From the NCBI GenBank assembly GCA_045589035.1, contig JAZNFJ010000126.1:1-12561 (forward strand): a stretch of DNA of 12,561 bases, read 5' to 3'. Position 1 is the stretch's first letter. Each line of letters opens with the position of its first letter. The position numbers and the translations under genes are program-made. Below are positions 1-5,507 of this stretch, piece after piece. Source of the stretch: Avoscillospira sp045589035. Its GTDB lineage: Bacteria > Bacillota > Clostridia > Oscillospirales > Oscillospiraceae. A model generated the notes under the pieces. That model was not told where the DNA came from and did no database searches. It saw nothing but the letters and a program-made list of their open reading frames with translations.

Positions 1-779
1 TTCAGCACCCAATGTTCCTTGAAACCGCAGGCTTTCAGCAGTTCTTTGGTTTCTTCTCTGTGGCATTCCAGATAATTTCGGTCGTGGCAGTCTGCGGTGA
101 TGACCGCGCCGAAGCCCAGCCGCTTCATTTCTTTGACGATAAAGGGCATGGGATAGGGAGCGGTGCGGTAGCCTCTGGGAATGGCGCCGGAGTTGATCTC
201 GAAGAAAGGGATTTTGCCGGCAAGGGCTTCTGCGGCTTCGATAGCCCAGGAACGGTATTCTTTGGAATCTGTGTCGAAGAAATCGGTGTTTTCGCTGTGC
301 TTGGTAATGATGTCAAAATGGCCGATGATGTCAAACTTTCCTGCTTCGGGCAGCTGAGCCAGCTGCTGATAATACTGCTTGGCATAGGCCATGCCGTCAC
401 CGCCGAAGTGGGTTTTGATGATGTTTTCCACGACAGCCTGCGAGCCGTCAAAGCCCACATCGCCGTCCTTTGTGTTAATGTAGTGGATGGAGCCGATCAC
501 ATAGTCGTATACATCCTCCATGGTGCGTGTATACACATCAAATTCCAGTCCGCACAAAACGTCGATCTGACCGCGGTATTTCTCTTTCAGCGCGGTAATG
601 GCAGGCAGGTAAGCCGCCGCATTTTCCACAGACATGGAAAGAGGCGTGGCGGTGGTGCTGTGGCCGGAAAAGCCGATGGAAGAAAATCCTTTTTCTATGG
701 CGGTGAGAATCATTTCCTCCGGGGTGTCTTTGCCGTCGTCGAAAGTAGAATGGGTATGTAAATTCTGTTTGTATTCCAT
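1..779 (-). CDS. PHP-domain histidinol-phosphatase-like phosphoesterase, 3' end cut by window
   Basis: The minus strand is open from an ATG at 779 to the left edge (259 codons, no stop reached). The protein begins MEYKQNLHTHSTFDDGKD and carries the full metal-ligand set of PHP phosphoesterases: H8 and H10 in HTHS, D15, H40 in FSGH, E79 in GLEFD, H99 in GSIHY, H154 in IGHFD, and D230/H232 in TADCHD. This pattern fits the HisJ/HisK histidinol-phosphatase family, cytoplasmic and about 260-280 residues long, which removes phosphate from L-histidinol phosphate. No other his gene is visible here, so a related phosphoesterase role is possible. The ATG is chosen because the HTHS motif must sit at the extreme N-terminus and a promoter lies just upstream (797-825). 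The Shine-Dalgarno is weak (GGTGAT). The gene diverges from nagB. Confidence 0.88.
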   Translation of the reverse strand, partial: MEYKQNLHTHSTFDDGKDTPEEMILTAIEKGFSSIGFSGHSTTATPLSMSVENAAAYLPAITALKEKYRGQIDVLCGLEFDVYTRTMEDVYDYVIGSIHYINTKDGDVGFDGSQAVVENIIKTHFGGDGMAYAKQYYQQLAQLPEAGKFDIIGHFDIITKHSENTDFFDTDSKEYRSWAIEAAEALAGKIPFFEINSGAIPRGYRTAPYPMPFIVKEMKRLGFGAVITADCHDRNYLECHREETKELLKACGFKEHWVL

Positions 780-796
780 AATCAATCACCGAGAAT

Positions 797-825
797 ATTA
801 TATCGTACTGCGTTGGAAAAGGCAA
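797..825 (-). promoter_or_regulatory. Promoter of the PHP gene
   Basis: On the minus strand TTGCCT (820-825) is followed after 17 bases by a perfect TATAAT (797-802), about 18 bases before the ATG at 779. It is back to back with the nagB promoter. The fit to sigma-A consensus is seen directly; use in vivo is inferred. Confidence 0.65.
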
Positions 826-837
826 AGAAAAAAATAC

Positions 838-867
838 TTTACAAGGGGAAAACATTGCGTGTATAAT
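838..867 (+). promoter_or_regulatory. Promoter of nagB
   Basis: TTTACA (838-843), an 18-base spacer and a perfect TATAAT (862-867) place transcription start near 874. The leader of about 44 bases contains a small hairpin (TTGTCT/AGACAA, 883-897) and the ribosome site AGGAG at 902-906. No NagR/GntR-type operator was recognised. Confidence 0.65.
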
Positions 868-917
868 AGAGCGTAAACTTTTTTGTCTTTCAGACAATGT
901 TAGGAGAGTGACAGAAC

Positions 918-1703
918 ATGAAACTGATCATCAAAAACGACTACGAGGCAATGTGCGCCTGGGCTGCCCAGCATATCGCAGACGCCATCAACAATCACAA
1001 GGGAGAAAAGCCCTTTGTTCTGGGACTGCCTACCGGTTCTTCCCCTCTGGGTGTGTACAGACGCCTGATCGAAATGAACAAGGCCGGCACTGTGACCTTC
1101 AAGAATGTTGTGACCTTCAACATGGACGAGTACGTTGGTCTGGCCAGAGAGCATGACCAGAGCTACTGGTACTTCATGCACGATAACTTCTTTGACCACA
1201 TCGATATCCCTGCCGAGAACATCAACATTCTCAACGGCATGGCTGAGGATCTGGAAGCCGAGTGCAAGCGCTATGAGGACAAGATCACTTCCTACGGCGG
1301 CATCGACCTGTTCCTGGGCGGCAGCGGCGTGGACGGCCACATTGCATTCAACGAGCCTTTCACCTCTCTGACTTCCCGTACCGGTGTCCGTGCTCTGACG
1401 GAAGATACCCTGATCGTCAACTCCCGTTTCTTCGACAATGACCCCAACAAGGTTCCCAAGACGGCTCTGTCCGTCGGTGTCGGCACCGTCTGCGATTCCA
1501 AGCAGGTCCTGCTGCTGATCAGCGGCCACAACAAGGCCCGCGCGCTGTAGCACTGTGTGGAAGGCGGCGTGGATCATGCCTGGACCATCAGCGCTCTGCA
1601 GCTGCACCCCGATGGCATCGTGGCCTGCGACGAAGCTGCCTGCGGCGAACTGAAGGTGGATACCTACAAGTACTTCAAGGAAGTCTATAAGAACGAAAAG
1701 TAA
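918..1703 (+). pseudogene. nagB: Glucosamine-6-phosphate deaminase, interrupted by an in-frame amber codon
   Basis: NagB converts glucosamine 6-phosphate to fructose 6-phosphate and ammonia in amino-sugar breakdown. The frame from 918 holds the family motifs: GLPTGSSPLGVY (36-47), NMDEY with catalytic D70, GGSGVDGHIAFNEP with D139, H141 and E146, and the GHNKA lysine K206. Codon 211 (1548-1550) is TAG, so the open part ends at 1550 (210 residues). The same frame then continues 50 codons with clear NagB sequence (HCVEGGVDHAWTISALQLHP, then CDEAACGELKVDTYKYFKE) to TAA at 1701-1703, followed by a terminator. The intact length of 261 codons is normal for NagB. The amber replaces a position that is Gln in E. 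coli NagB, so a CAG-to-TAG transition is the simplest origin. It may be a recent pseudogene, a readthrough codon or a sequence error. Only nagB is present; nagA is not in the window. Confidence 0.85.
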
Positions 1704-1715
1704 TAGGATGGAAAC

Positions 1716-1749
1716 AAAACCGGAACGACCGAGTGGTCGTTCCGGTTTT
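1716..1749. terminator. Bidirectional terminator between nagB and the convergent hypothetical gene
   Basis: A perfect 15-bp stem (1716-1730 with 1735-1749) encloses the four-base loop GAGT. The outer pairs are A/T-rich on both sides (AAAA...TTTT), so the hairpin can end transcription both from nagB and from the minus-strand gene that stops at 1771. Confidence 0.85.
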
Positions 1750-1770
1750 GCTATTTTACCCAGGAGATCA

Positions 1771-2295
1771 TTATTCCAGTGTATATAATTCATGATGCAG
1801 ATAGGAGAATTCTTCCATACTGATCTCTTTGGCGTATGTGCTAAGATAGTTGTACAGGACAACCAATCTTTGGTAAGCGGTTTCGTCATAGTCCTCCATC
1901 AGATCGTTGGCCAGGAACATGGCTGCCGTAGGAGCATTTGTCTTTTTGAGGAGATTTTTAATCTGCTGGAAAAGCAGATCAATTTTTTGGGCTGTATCCA
2001 TATCGGCGGGAGTTGTGGTATCTATTCTCAAGGAAGGGTCATCCGCAAAGAAAGGCTTGCCGAATACATCTTCTGGCGCAACGGCTGCGCCGGTGGCGCT
2101 GTCAATAAGTATGTCGCTGTTGGGGTCGCCGAAAAATGTACCGGGGTATCGAACTGCCGCACCTTCCTTTGTGATGATCAAGTCTCTTTTTCCTGTATCC
2201 GTCGGCGCAAAAAACACCCAGACATTACGGTAGGAAAAGGGCACATCAATGCCAAGAAGTTCCTTTGCGGTTTTCTTTGCTTCGGATAAGGTCAT
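1771..2295 (-). CDS. Hypothetical protein, 174 residues, coupled to the DUF1835 gene
   Basis: I do not recognise this family. The protein has no signal peptide or membrane segment. Its N-terminal part (about 1-70) looks like a mixed alpha/beta segment (YRNVWVFFAP, DLIITKEGAAVRYPG). A middle acidic, proline- and threonine-rich stretch follows, and then a helical C-terminal half (about 98-174, including AQKIDLLFQQIKNLLKKT). Its ATG overlaps the TGA of the upstream gene in an ATGA (2292-2295), and AAGGAG lies 8 bases upstream, so the two are almost certainly co-translated from the promoter at 3146-3174. The stop TAA is at 1771-1773, next to the shared terminator. The tight coupling suggests a functional pair with the DUF1835 protein, but no function can be given. 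Confidence 0.8.
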   Translation of the reverse strand: MTLSEAKKTAKELLGIDVPFSYRNVWVFFAPTDTGKRDLIITKEGAAVRYPGTFFGDPNSDILIDSATGAAVAPEDVFGKPFFADDPSLRIDTTTPADMDTAQKIDLLFQQIKNLLKKTNAPTAAMFLANDLMEDYDETAYQRLVVLYNYLSTYAKEISMEEFSYLHHELYTLE

Positions 2296-3122
2296 GTTGT
2301 GTTCTCCTTCTGGCTGTTCTGCGGGATTGGTTTGCGCTTAAACCACATGCCGTAGATTGGGGGGTTATCTTTCATCGGAGTGGTCTTTGCTATTTCGAAC
2401 CGTGCAGAGTGCAGCAGTTTGGTCAAACGCATGTGGCAGAAATCAAATTGGAAGACACCTTGCATGGAGGTGAGGAGTGTTCGGAGGATGTCCATCATTC
2501 GGAAGTCTTTATCCCCTATGGGAGAGAGCAGGAGCGGATCAAAGAAAGTGACAGGGACACCGGTTACAGCTCCGTTCAGATAGGTGCGGAGTTTCCATGG
2601 CTTTTCACAAAGTGTATCCCACTGCGCTGCATAGACGGATTTTTCTTCGGGAAGAATTTCTCTCGCAAAAGGCAAAAACCGATCCACATCATTCCAATCT
2701 AACATGCCCCATGAAAAGAATGTATGACCGGGGCACATTTGCAGGCAGATTCCATGAAGACCGCAGGAAATGTCCCGCAGTTCGGACATGAGGAACAAAA
2801 ACGGACACATGCTTTCTGCATCCAGACTATACCATATGCGGATTTTACCGCCGCTTTTTGCGTGGCTCTTAATTTTGTTCAGGAACTGAACCTGTTCATC
2901 CCAGAATTCATCGTCATAGATGGCTTCTCCATGAAGCCACGGATCATCAAACAGGGCATCGACTGCTTCCTTGCGGTCGTCGGAAAAAACACCTTGGGTA
3001 AGGTCGCCGATATCCAGGTGCAGACGCAAAGGGACAACAATGCTGTTTGGTAATTTGCGAACCTTTAAAACACCGCAGAAGCTATCGCAGAAACAAATCT
3101 CTAAAGTCTTGCCAGGGGTCAT
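2292..3122 (-). CDS. DUF1835/DUF3658-type protein
   Basis: This soluble protein of 276 residues matches by pattern the two-part DUF1835 plus DUF3658 proteins of Firmicutes. The N-terminal part has LEICFCDSFCGVLKV, then LHLDIGDLTQGVFSDDRKEA and KIRIWYSLDAESMCPFLFLM. The C-terminal part has the YAAQWDTLCEKPWKLRTYLNG block and a helix-turn-helix-like end (DFCHMRLTKLLHSARFEI). The biochemical role of the family is not established. The start at 3122 is preferred over an in-frame ATG at 3251 because a purine-rich ribosome site (AAGGAAGG) and a consensus-like promoter (3146-3174) lie directly before it, while the longer form would read through that promoter and a terminator. The gene overlaps the next gene by four bases. 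Confidence 0.8.
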   Translation of the reverse strand: MTPGKTLEICFCDSFCGVLKVRKLPNSIVVPLRLHLDIGDLTQGVFSDDRKEAVDALFDDPWLHGEAIYDDEFWDEQVQFLNKIKSHAKSGGKIRIWYSLDAESMCPFLFLMSELRDISCGLHGICLQMCPGHTFFSWGMLDWNDVDRFLPFAREILPEEKSVYAAQWDTLCEKPWKLRTYLNGAVTGVPVTFFDPLLLSPIGDKDFRMMDILRTLLTSMQGVFQFDFCHMRLTKLLHSARFEIAKTTPMKDNPPIYGMWFKRKPIPQNSQKENTT

Positions 3123-3145
3123 GGTGCCACTTCCTTCCTTTGTAT

Positions 3146-3174
3146 AGTATAACACGGAAAAAGGGCTTCGTAAA
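3146..3174 (-). promoter_or_regulatory. Promoter of the DUF1835 operon
   Basis: Minus strand: TTTACG (3169-3174), 17-base spacer, TATACT (3146-3151). Transcription would start a few bases before the AAGGAAGG ribosome site (3133-3140). This supports the ATG at 3122 as the true start. Confidence 0.6.
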
Positions 3175-3200
3175 TATAGGGAGCCATAGGAACGAAAAGA

Positions 3201-3240
3201 TAAAGAACCCGAAAGGCCTTTGGCCATTCCGGGTTCTTTA
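3201..3240 (-). terminator. Terminator of the small membrane-protein gene
   Basis: A 10-bp outer stem (TAAAGAACCC 3201-3210 with GGGTTCTTTA 3231-3240), a small internal bulge and an inner GGCC/GGCC stem with a short loop. On the minus strand it directly follows the stop at 3244 and is followed by a T-rich run, so it fits a rho-independent terminator. The outer arms are symmetric, so it may also work in the other direction. Confidence 0.75.
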
Positions 3241-3243
3241 TGA

Positions 3244-3555
3244 TTAATCAAAAGAAATCAGTTTGTCACCTTTGTATTTTAGAGTGCCTTTTTCCTTCAG
3301 CCGGTATCCGCCGTAGGAAAACTGGGAAACATAGAAGGATTTTTTCTTGCCATCCACAGAAAAGACCACCACATATTTCTCCTGTTTTCCGTTTCCGGCA
3401 TATTTTGAAAAGGTTTCGATGATTTGTTTATCGGTGACCGTGGCTTTGACTATTTTGGTGGGCACGTGTTTGTTTATGACGATGCGGAGGATCACCAATA
3501 TCCAAAAAATCGCAATCAGTGCGGGAAGGGCAAGACCTGCGATTTTTTCTAACAT
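3244..3555 (-). CDS. Small membrane-anchored protein with DUF2500-like domain
   Basis: The protein is 103 residues long. One N-terminal transmembrane helix (about 7-28, LALPALIAIFWILVILRIVI) is followed by a beta-rich soluble domain with VKATVTDKQ, a basic KYAGNGKQEKY loop, YVVVFSVDGKKKSFYVS and the ending GTLKYKGDKLISFD. This layout and the final G-T-L-x-Y-x-G-x-x-x-I-S-F motif resemble DUF2500/DUF7489-type envelope proteins; the assignment is by pattern and is tentative. The topology would put the domain outside the membrane or at its face; function is unknown. The ATG at 3555 has AAAGGCGG about 10 bases upstream and its own promoter at 3588-3616. A terminator follows immediately, so this is a single-gene unit. 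Confidence 0.75.
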   Translation of the reverse strand: MLEKIAGLALPALIAIFWILVILRIVINKHVPTKIVKATVTDKQIIETFSKYAGNGKQEKYVVVFSVDGKKKSFYVSQFSYGGYRLKEKGTLKYKGDKLISFD

Positions 3556-3587
3556 AAAAATCCACCGCCTTTCTAAATCTCATCATT

Positions 3588-3616
3588 ATTCTACCAAAAT
3601 GCTAATTGGGTTTCAA
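3588..3616 (-). promoter_or_regulatory. Promoter of the small membrane-protein gene
   Basis: Minus strand: TTGAAA (3611-3616), 17-base spacer and TAGAAT (3588-3593) with an extended TGG just before the -10. It lies about 33 bases before the ATG at 3555 and ends 15 bases from the edge of the structured repeat. Confidence 0.7.
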
Positions 3617-3631
3617 GGTGACAGGTAAAAC

Positions 3632-3832
3632 GAAGGTGGATTTGCTTTTCTGCGGAAAAGCCACGGCGGTTGCAACATGCCACCGGCATGTTGCTAAGAG
3701 CATCCCTGTTGCGGTGCCCGAAAAAATGTTCGCGCTTTCGCTTTGCTCCATTTTTTCGACCGCGGCCACTCGCTCAGCCCCCTTTATCCGCCACCGGCGG
3801 CGGTCGCATCGCTCCCCTTCAAATCCACCTTC
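3632..3832. repeat. Structured 201-bp repeat-like element with tRNA-Tyr-derived ends
   Basis: The stretch 3556-3884 holds no gene. Its core is bounded by a perfect 13-bp inverted repeat (GAAGGTGGATTTG at 3632-3644, its complement at 3820-3832). Inside are a 10-bp perfect hairpin with loop ACC (3672-3694), a 10-bp hairpin with 20-base loop (CGAAAAAATG/CATTTTTTCG, 3719-3758), and a 7-bp stem (CGACCGC 3757-3763 with GCGGTCG 3800-3806) that encloses a small CCGCC-ACC-GGCGG hairpin (3788-3800). The same 13 bases occur again inside tRNA-Tyr (3893-3905). The base composition differs from the surrounding AT-rich spacers. It looks like a non-coding dispersed (MITE/REP-like) element; only one copy is in the window, so dispersal is inferred. 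Confidence 0.65.
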
Positions 3833-3849
3833 CAAATGCCCAAACACAG

Positions 3850-3883
3850 AAAAAAGACATCATCAAAAGATGATGTCTTTTTT
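3850..3883 (-). terminator. Terminator of the tRNA operon
   Basis: A perfect 15-bp stem (AAAAAAGACATCATC 3850-3864 with its complement 3869-3883) and a four-base AAAA loop. On the minus strand it lies one base after the CCA end of tRNA-Tyr and ends in six T's. Confidence 0.88.
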
Positions 3884-3884
3884 C

Positions 3885-3969
3885 TGGTGGGGGAAGGTGG
3901 ATTTGAACCACCGAAAGCAATGCTAACAGATTTACAGTCTGCCCCCTTTGGCCACTCGGGAATTCCCCC
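3885..3969 (-). tRNA. tRNA-Tyr (GUA)
   Basis: An 85-base class II tRNA with encoded CCA (3885-3887). The acceptor stem GGGGGAA/TTCCCCC is fully paired (3963-3969 with 3889-3895). The anticodon loop CTGTAAA gives GUA (3933-3935 on the plus strand reads TAC). There is a long variable arm, and the T arm GGTGG-TTCAAAT-CCACC is perfect. It is second in a two-tRNA operon. Confidence 0.96.
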
Positions 3970-3990
3970 ATATTCACTTGCTTGATAAGG

Positions 3991-4066
3991 TGGAGCTGGT
4001 AGACGGACTCGAACCCCCGACCTGCTGATTACAAATCAGCTGCTCTACCAACTGAGCTATACCAGC
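3991..4066 (-). tRNA. tRNA-Thr (UGU)
   Basis: A 76-base tRNA with encoded CCA (3991-3993). The acceptor GCTGGTA/TACCAGC is fully paired. The D arm is GCTC/GAGC, and the anticodon stem GCTGA/TCAGC has loop TTTGTAA giving UGU (4031-4033 on the plus strand reads ACA). The T arm GGGGG-TTCGAGT-CCGTC contains one G:G mismatch (position 51 with 63) and one G:U pair. It is first in the operon, 21 bases before tRNA-Tyr. Confidence 0.95.
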
Positions 4067-4085
4067 AGCTCAACAAGCAAGGACG

Positions 4086-4114
4086 ATTATAGCCGAAAGA
4101 AAGCGGTTTGTCAA
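4086..4114 (-). promoter_or_regulatory. Consensus promoter of the tRNA-Thr/tRNA-Tyr operon
   Basis: Minus strand: perfect TTGACA (4109-4114), 17-base spacer and perfect TATAAT (4086-4091), 19 bases before the tRNA-Thr 5' end. A full-consensus promoter is what a stable-RNA operon would be expected to have. Confidence 0.88.
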
Positions 4115-4172
4115 TAGGTTTTTAAAAAAATGAATGCAAACATTTTCCGGAAAACAATTGTGTATATAATGA

Positions 4173-5171
4173 TTACTCCGGCAAAAGTACATCCTGCTGC
4201 ACCGGCGTATGGAACAGCCGGCGGAAGCCCTCCGCATCCACACCCTGTCCCAGCAGCCACATGGTTTTGGTCAGGGCGGCCTCCGGGGTCATGTCGTAGG
4301 CCTCCAGCACACCGTGCCGGGTCTTGATGATATGGCCCACCTGATAGACCCCCAGATCGCTGCCCTCATAGGTCACCTGCGTGGTCATGATCACCGGCTT
4401 GCCGGCATCGATCCACAGCTTGATGCCGCGGATGAAGTCCTGATCGGCATAGCTGGGCACGCCGCCCACACCGAAGCCCTCCAAAATCAGCGCATCATAC
4501 TCCGGCAGCAGCAATTCCAGCAGATGGGAACGGATGCCCGGTGTCAGCTTCAACACGAACACATTGGGATTGAGTTTCAGGCAGAACCGGACAGTCAGAT
4601 CCTTGGGACGGCGGAGAATGGGATAGACCTGCCCGTCCCGGATGATGGCGGCCTCCGGATAGCCGATGCTGGCAAAGGCGTTGTAGCTTTTGGTGCGCAT
4701 TTTTCTGGCACGGGTGCCGAGAATCGCCTGCCCGTCAAAGACGATGGTGACGCCCCATGCGGTTTCAGAGGAAGCAAAGCGGAAGGCATCCAGCAGATTG
4801 CGCCGGGCATCGGTCTCCCGGTTGCCGATGGACTGCTGGGCACCGGTGAGGACGATGGGCTTGGGGCTGTTCTGAATCAGATAGCTCAGGGCGCCGGCGG
4901 TGTAGGCCATGGTGTCGGTGCCGTGGGTGACCACAAAGCCGTCGAATGCGTCATAATGTGCTTCCACAGCCTGCGCGATCTGCAGCCAGTGGGAAGGGGT
5001 CAGGTTGGTGCTGTCCAGATTGAACAGCTGCAGGGCCTCCACCTGACAGATGGAGGCGATCTCCGGCACATGGGTCAGCAGATCCCGGGAAGTCAGCTGA
5101 GGGGCCAGACCTTCGGCAGTCTGTTCCGTGGCAATGGTGCCGCCGGTGGCAAGGAGTAAAATACGTTTCAT
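4173..5171 (-). CDS. ansA: Type I (cytoplasmic) L-asparaginase
   Basis: The 332-residue enzyme hydrolyses L-asparagine to aspartate and ammonia. The N-terminus MKRILLLATGGTIATE carries the first catalytic threonine T12 in GGTIA. HGTDTMAYTAGAL (83-95) carries T85 and D86 of the second triad. The likely triad lysine is K157 in the RARKMRTKSYNAF segment, placed nine residues before F166 as in E. coli asparaginase I. The C-terminal domain has the LEGFGVGGVP and TTQVTYEGSDLGVY blocks. No signal peptide is present, and the length fits the cytoplasmic AnsA class. The start at 5171 is set by GGAGGT (5178-5183) upstream and by the catalytic motif at the very N-terminus. The gene is alone on its strand, with its own promoter. 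No clear terminator follows; a weak TTTTCCGGAAAA palindrome lies downstream before the tRNA promoter. Confidence 0.93.
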   Translation of the reverse strand: MKRILLLATGGTIATEQTAEGLAPQLTSRDLLTHVPEIASICQVEALQLFNLDSTNLTPSHWLQIAQAVEAHYDAFDGFVVTHGTDTMAYTAGALSYLIQNSPKPIVLTGAQQSIGNRETDARRNLLDAFRFASSETAWGVTIVFDGQAILGTRARKMRTKSYNAFASIGYPEAAIIRDGQVYPILRRPKDLTVRFCLKLNPNVFVLKLTPGIRSHLLELLLPEYDALILEGFGVGGVPSYADQDFIRGIKLWIDAGKPVIMTTQVTYEGSDLGVYQVGHIIKTRHGVLEAYDMTPEAALTKTMWLLGQGVDAEGFRRLFHTPVQQDVLLPE

Positions 5172-5218
5172 GGTTTTACCTCCGAAAAGGGTAATAACAA
5201 AAAAGATTAGGTGTTTTT

Positions 5219-5248
5219 ATTCTACCATATTGGCCTGCGGCTACGCAA
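5219..5248 (-). promoter_or_regulatory. Promoter of ansA
   Basis: Minus strand: TTGCGT (5243-5248), 18-base spacer and TAGAAT (5219-5224) with an extended TGG before the -10. It lies about 48 bases upstream of the ATG at 5171. Confidence 0.55.
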
Positions 5249-5384
5249 CCGTTCCGGAGAAGGTGTATCGCGATTGCGGAACGAGAACTGCATTGAATAC
5301 TCAAAATTTGGTCAGAATCACGGACGGAAAAGGGTGGTATTCCTGTGGATTTTCACAAAATATCAAATTGCGTTCGATTTATAG
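5249..5384. other. Non-coding spacer between divergent promoters
   Basis: The gap 5172-5507 between ansA and bmpA has no gene. After removing the two promoters and the bmpA leader, this remaining part shows only a weak GTTCCG/CGGAAC inverted repeat (5251-5256, 5277-5282). I see no recognisable operator or RNA gene in it, though regulator binding sites could lie here. Confidence 0.4.
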
Positions 5385-5413
5385 TTGTAAGTCAAGCAAT
5401 TTTTTAGTAAAAT
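5385..5413 (+). promoter_or_regulatory. Promoter of the BMP transporter operon
   Basis: TTGTAA (5385-5390), 17-base spacer and TAAAAT (5408-5413). It predicts a transcript start near 5420, at the 5' edge of the foldable leader described next. Confidence 0.6.
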
Positions 5414-5419
5414 ATTCAT

Positions 5420-5507
5420 GTCCATAAGGAGTATTCTGGCGGAGGTGTTTCTGCCCGATACGAATAAACGATCTTTATGTACAAAAAATTTTTAGGAGGA
5501 AAAAACA
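5420..5507 (+). promoter_or_regulatory. Structured 5' leader of the BMP transporter mRNA (candidate cis-regulatory RNA)
   Basis: The predicted 88-base leader can form a closed element: CATAAGG (5423-5429) pairs with CTTTATG (5473-5479, one G:U), GTAT (5431-5434) with ATAC (5458-5461), and GGCGGA (5438-5443) with TCTGCC (5450-5455, one G:U) around a GGTGTT loop. The ribosome site AGGAGG (5494-5499) lies 14 bases after the closing stem. The inner GTTTCTGCC resembles the purine-riboswitch J2/3 segment, but the P2/P3 arms of that class are missing. It matches no known class that I can name. A regulatory role is inferred from position and folding only. Confidence 0.4.

Noticed and set aside
851..901. 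Inverted repeat AACATTG/CAATGTT around the nagB -10 region
   Set aside because: Seven bases with a 37-base gap is weak, and the left half lies before the transcript start, so it cannot be an RNA stem; chance is likely.
900..1889. Minus-strand open frame of 329 codons
   Set aside because: Antisense to nagB and crossing the bidirectional terminator at 1716-1749 into another gene's 3' end.
3123..3251. N-terminal extension of the DUF1835-type gene to an ATG at 3251
   Set aside because: The extension reads through the terminator and the promoter of the gene and starts inside the neighbour's 3' end; the ATG at 3122 has a proper ribosome site.
3606..3985. Open frames across the structured repeat and tRNA-Tyr (one ending in a GEGGFEPPKA...-type peptide)
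   Set aside because: They translate the non-coding repeat and the antisense of tRNA-Tyr; this is a well-known type of spurious protein, and no ribosome site or family match supports them.
4209..5159. Plus-strand open frame of 316 codons
   Set aside because: Antisense to ansA, which carries all asparaginase motifs; the translated peptide is low-complexity.
5423..5479. A classical purine riboswitch ahead of the transporter
   Set aside because: Only GTTTCTGCC resembles the class; the two arms with kissing loops and the GACTAT-type J3/1 segment are missing, so the element is listed only as an unclassified leader.
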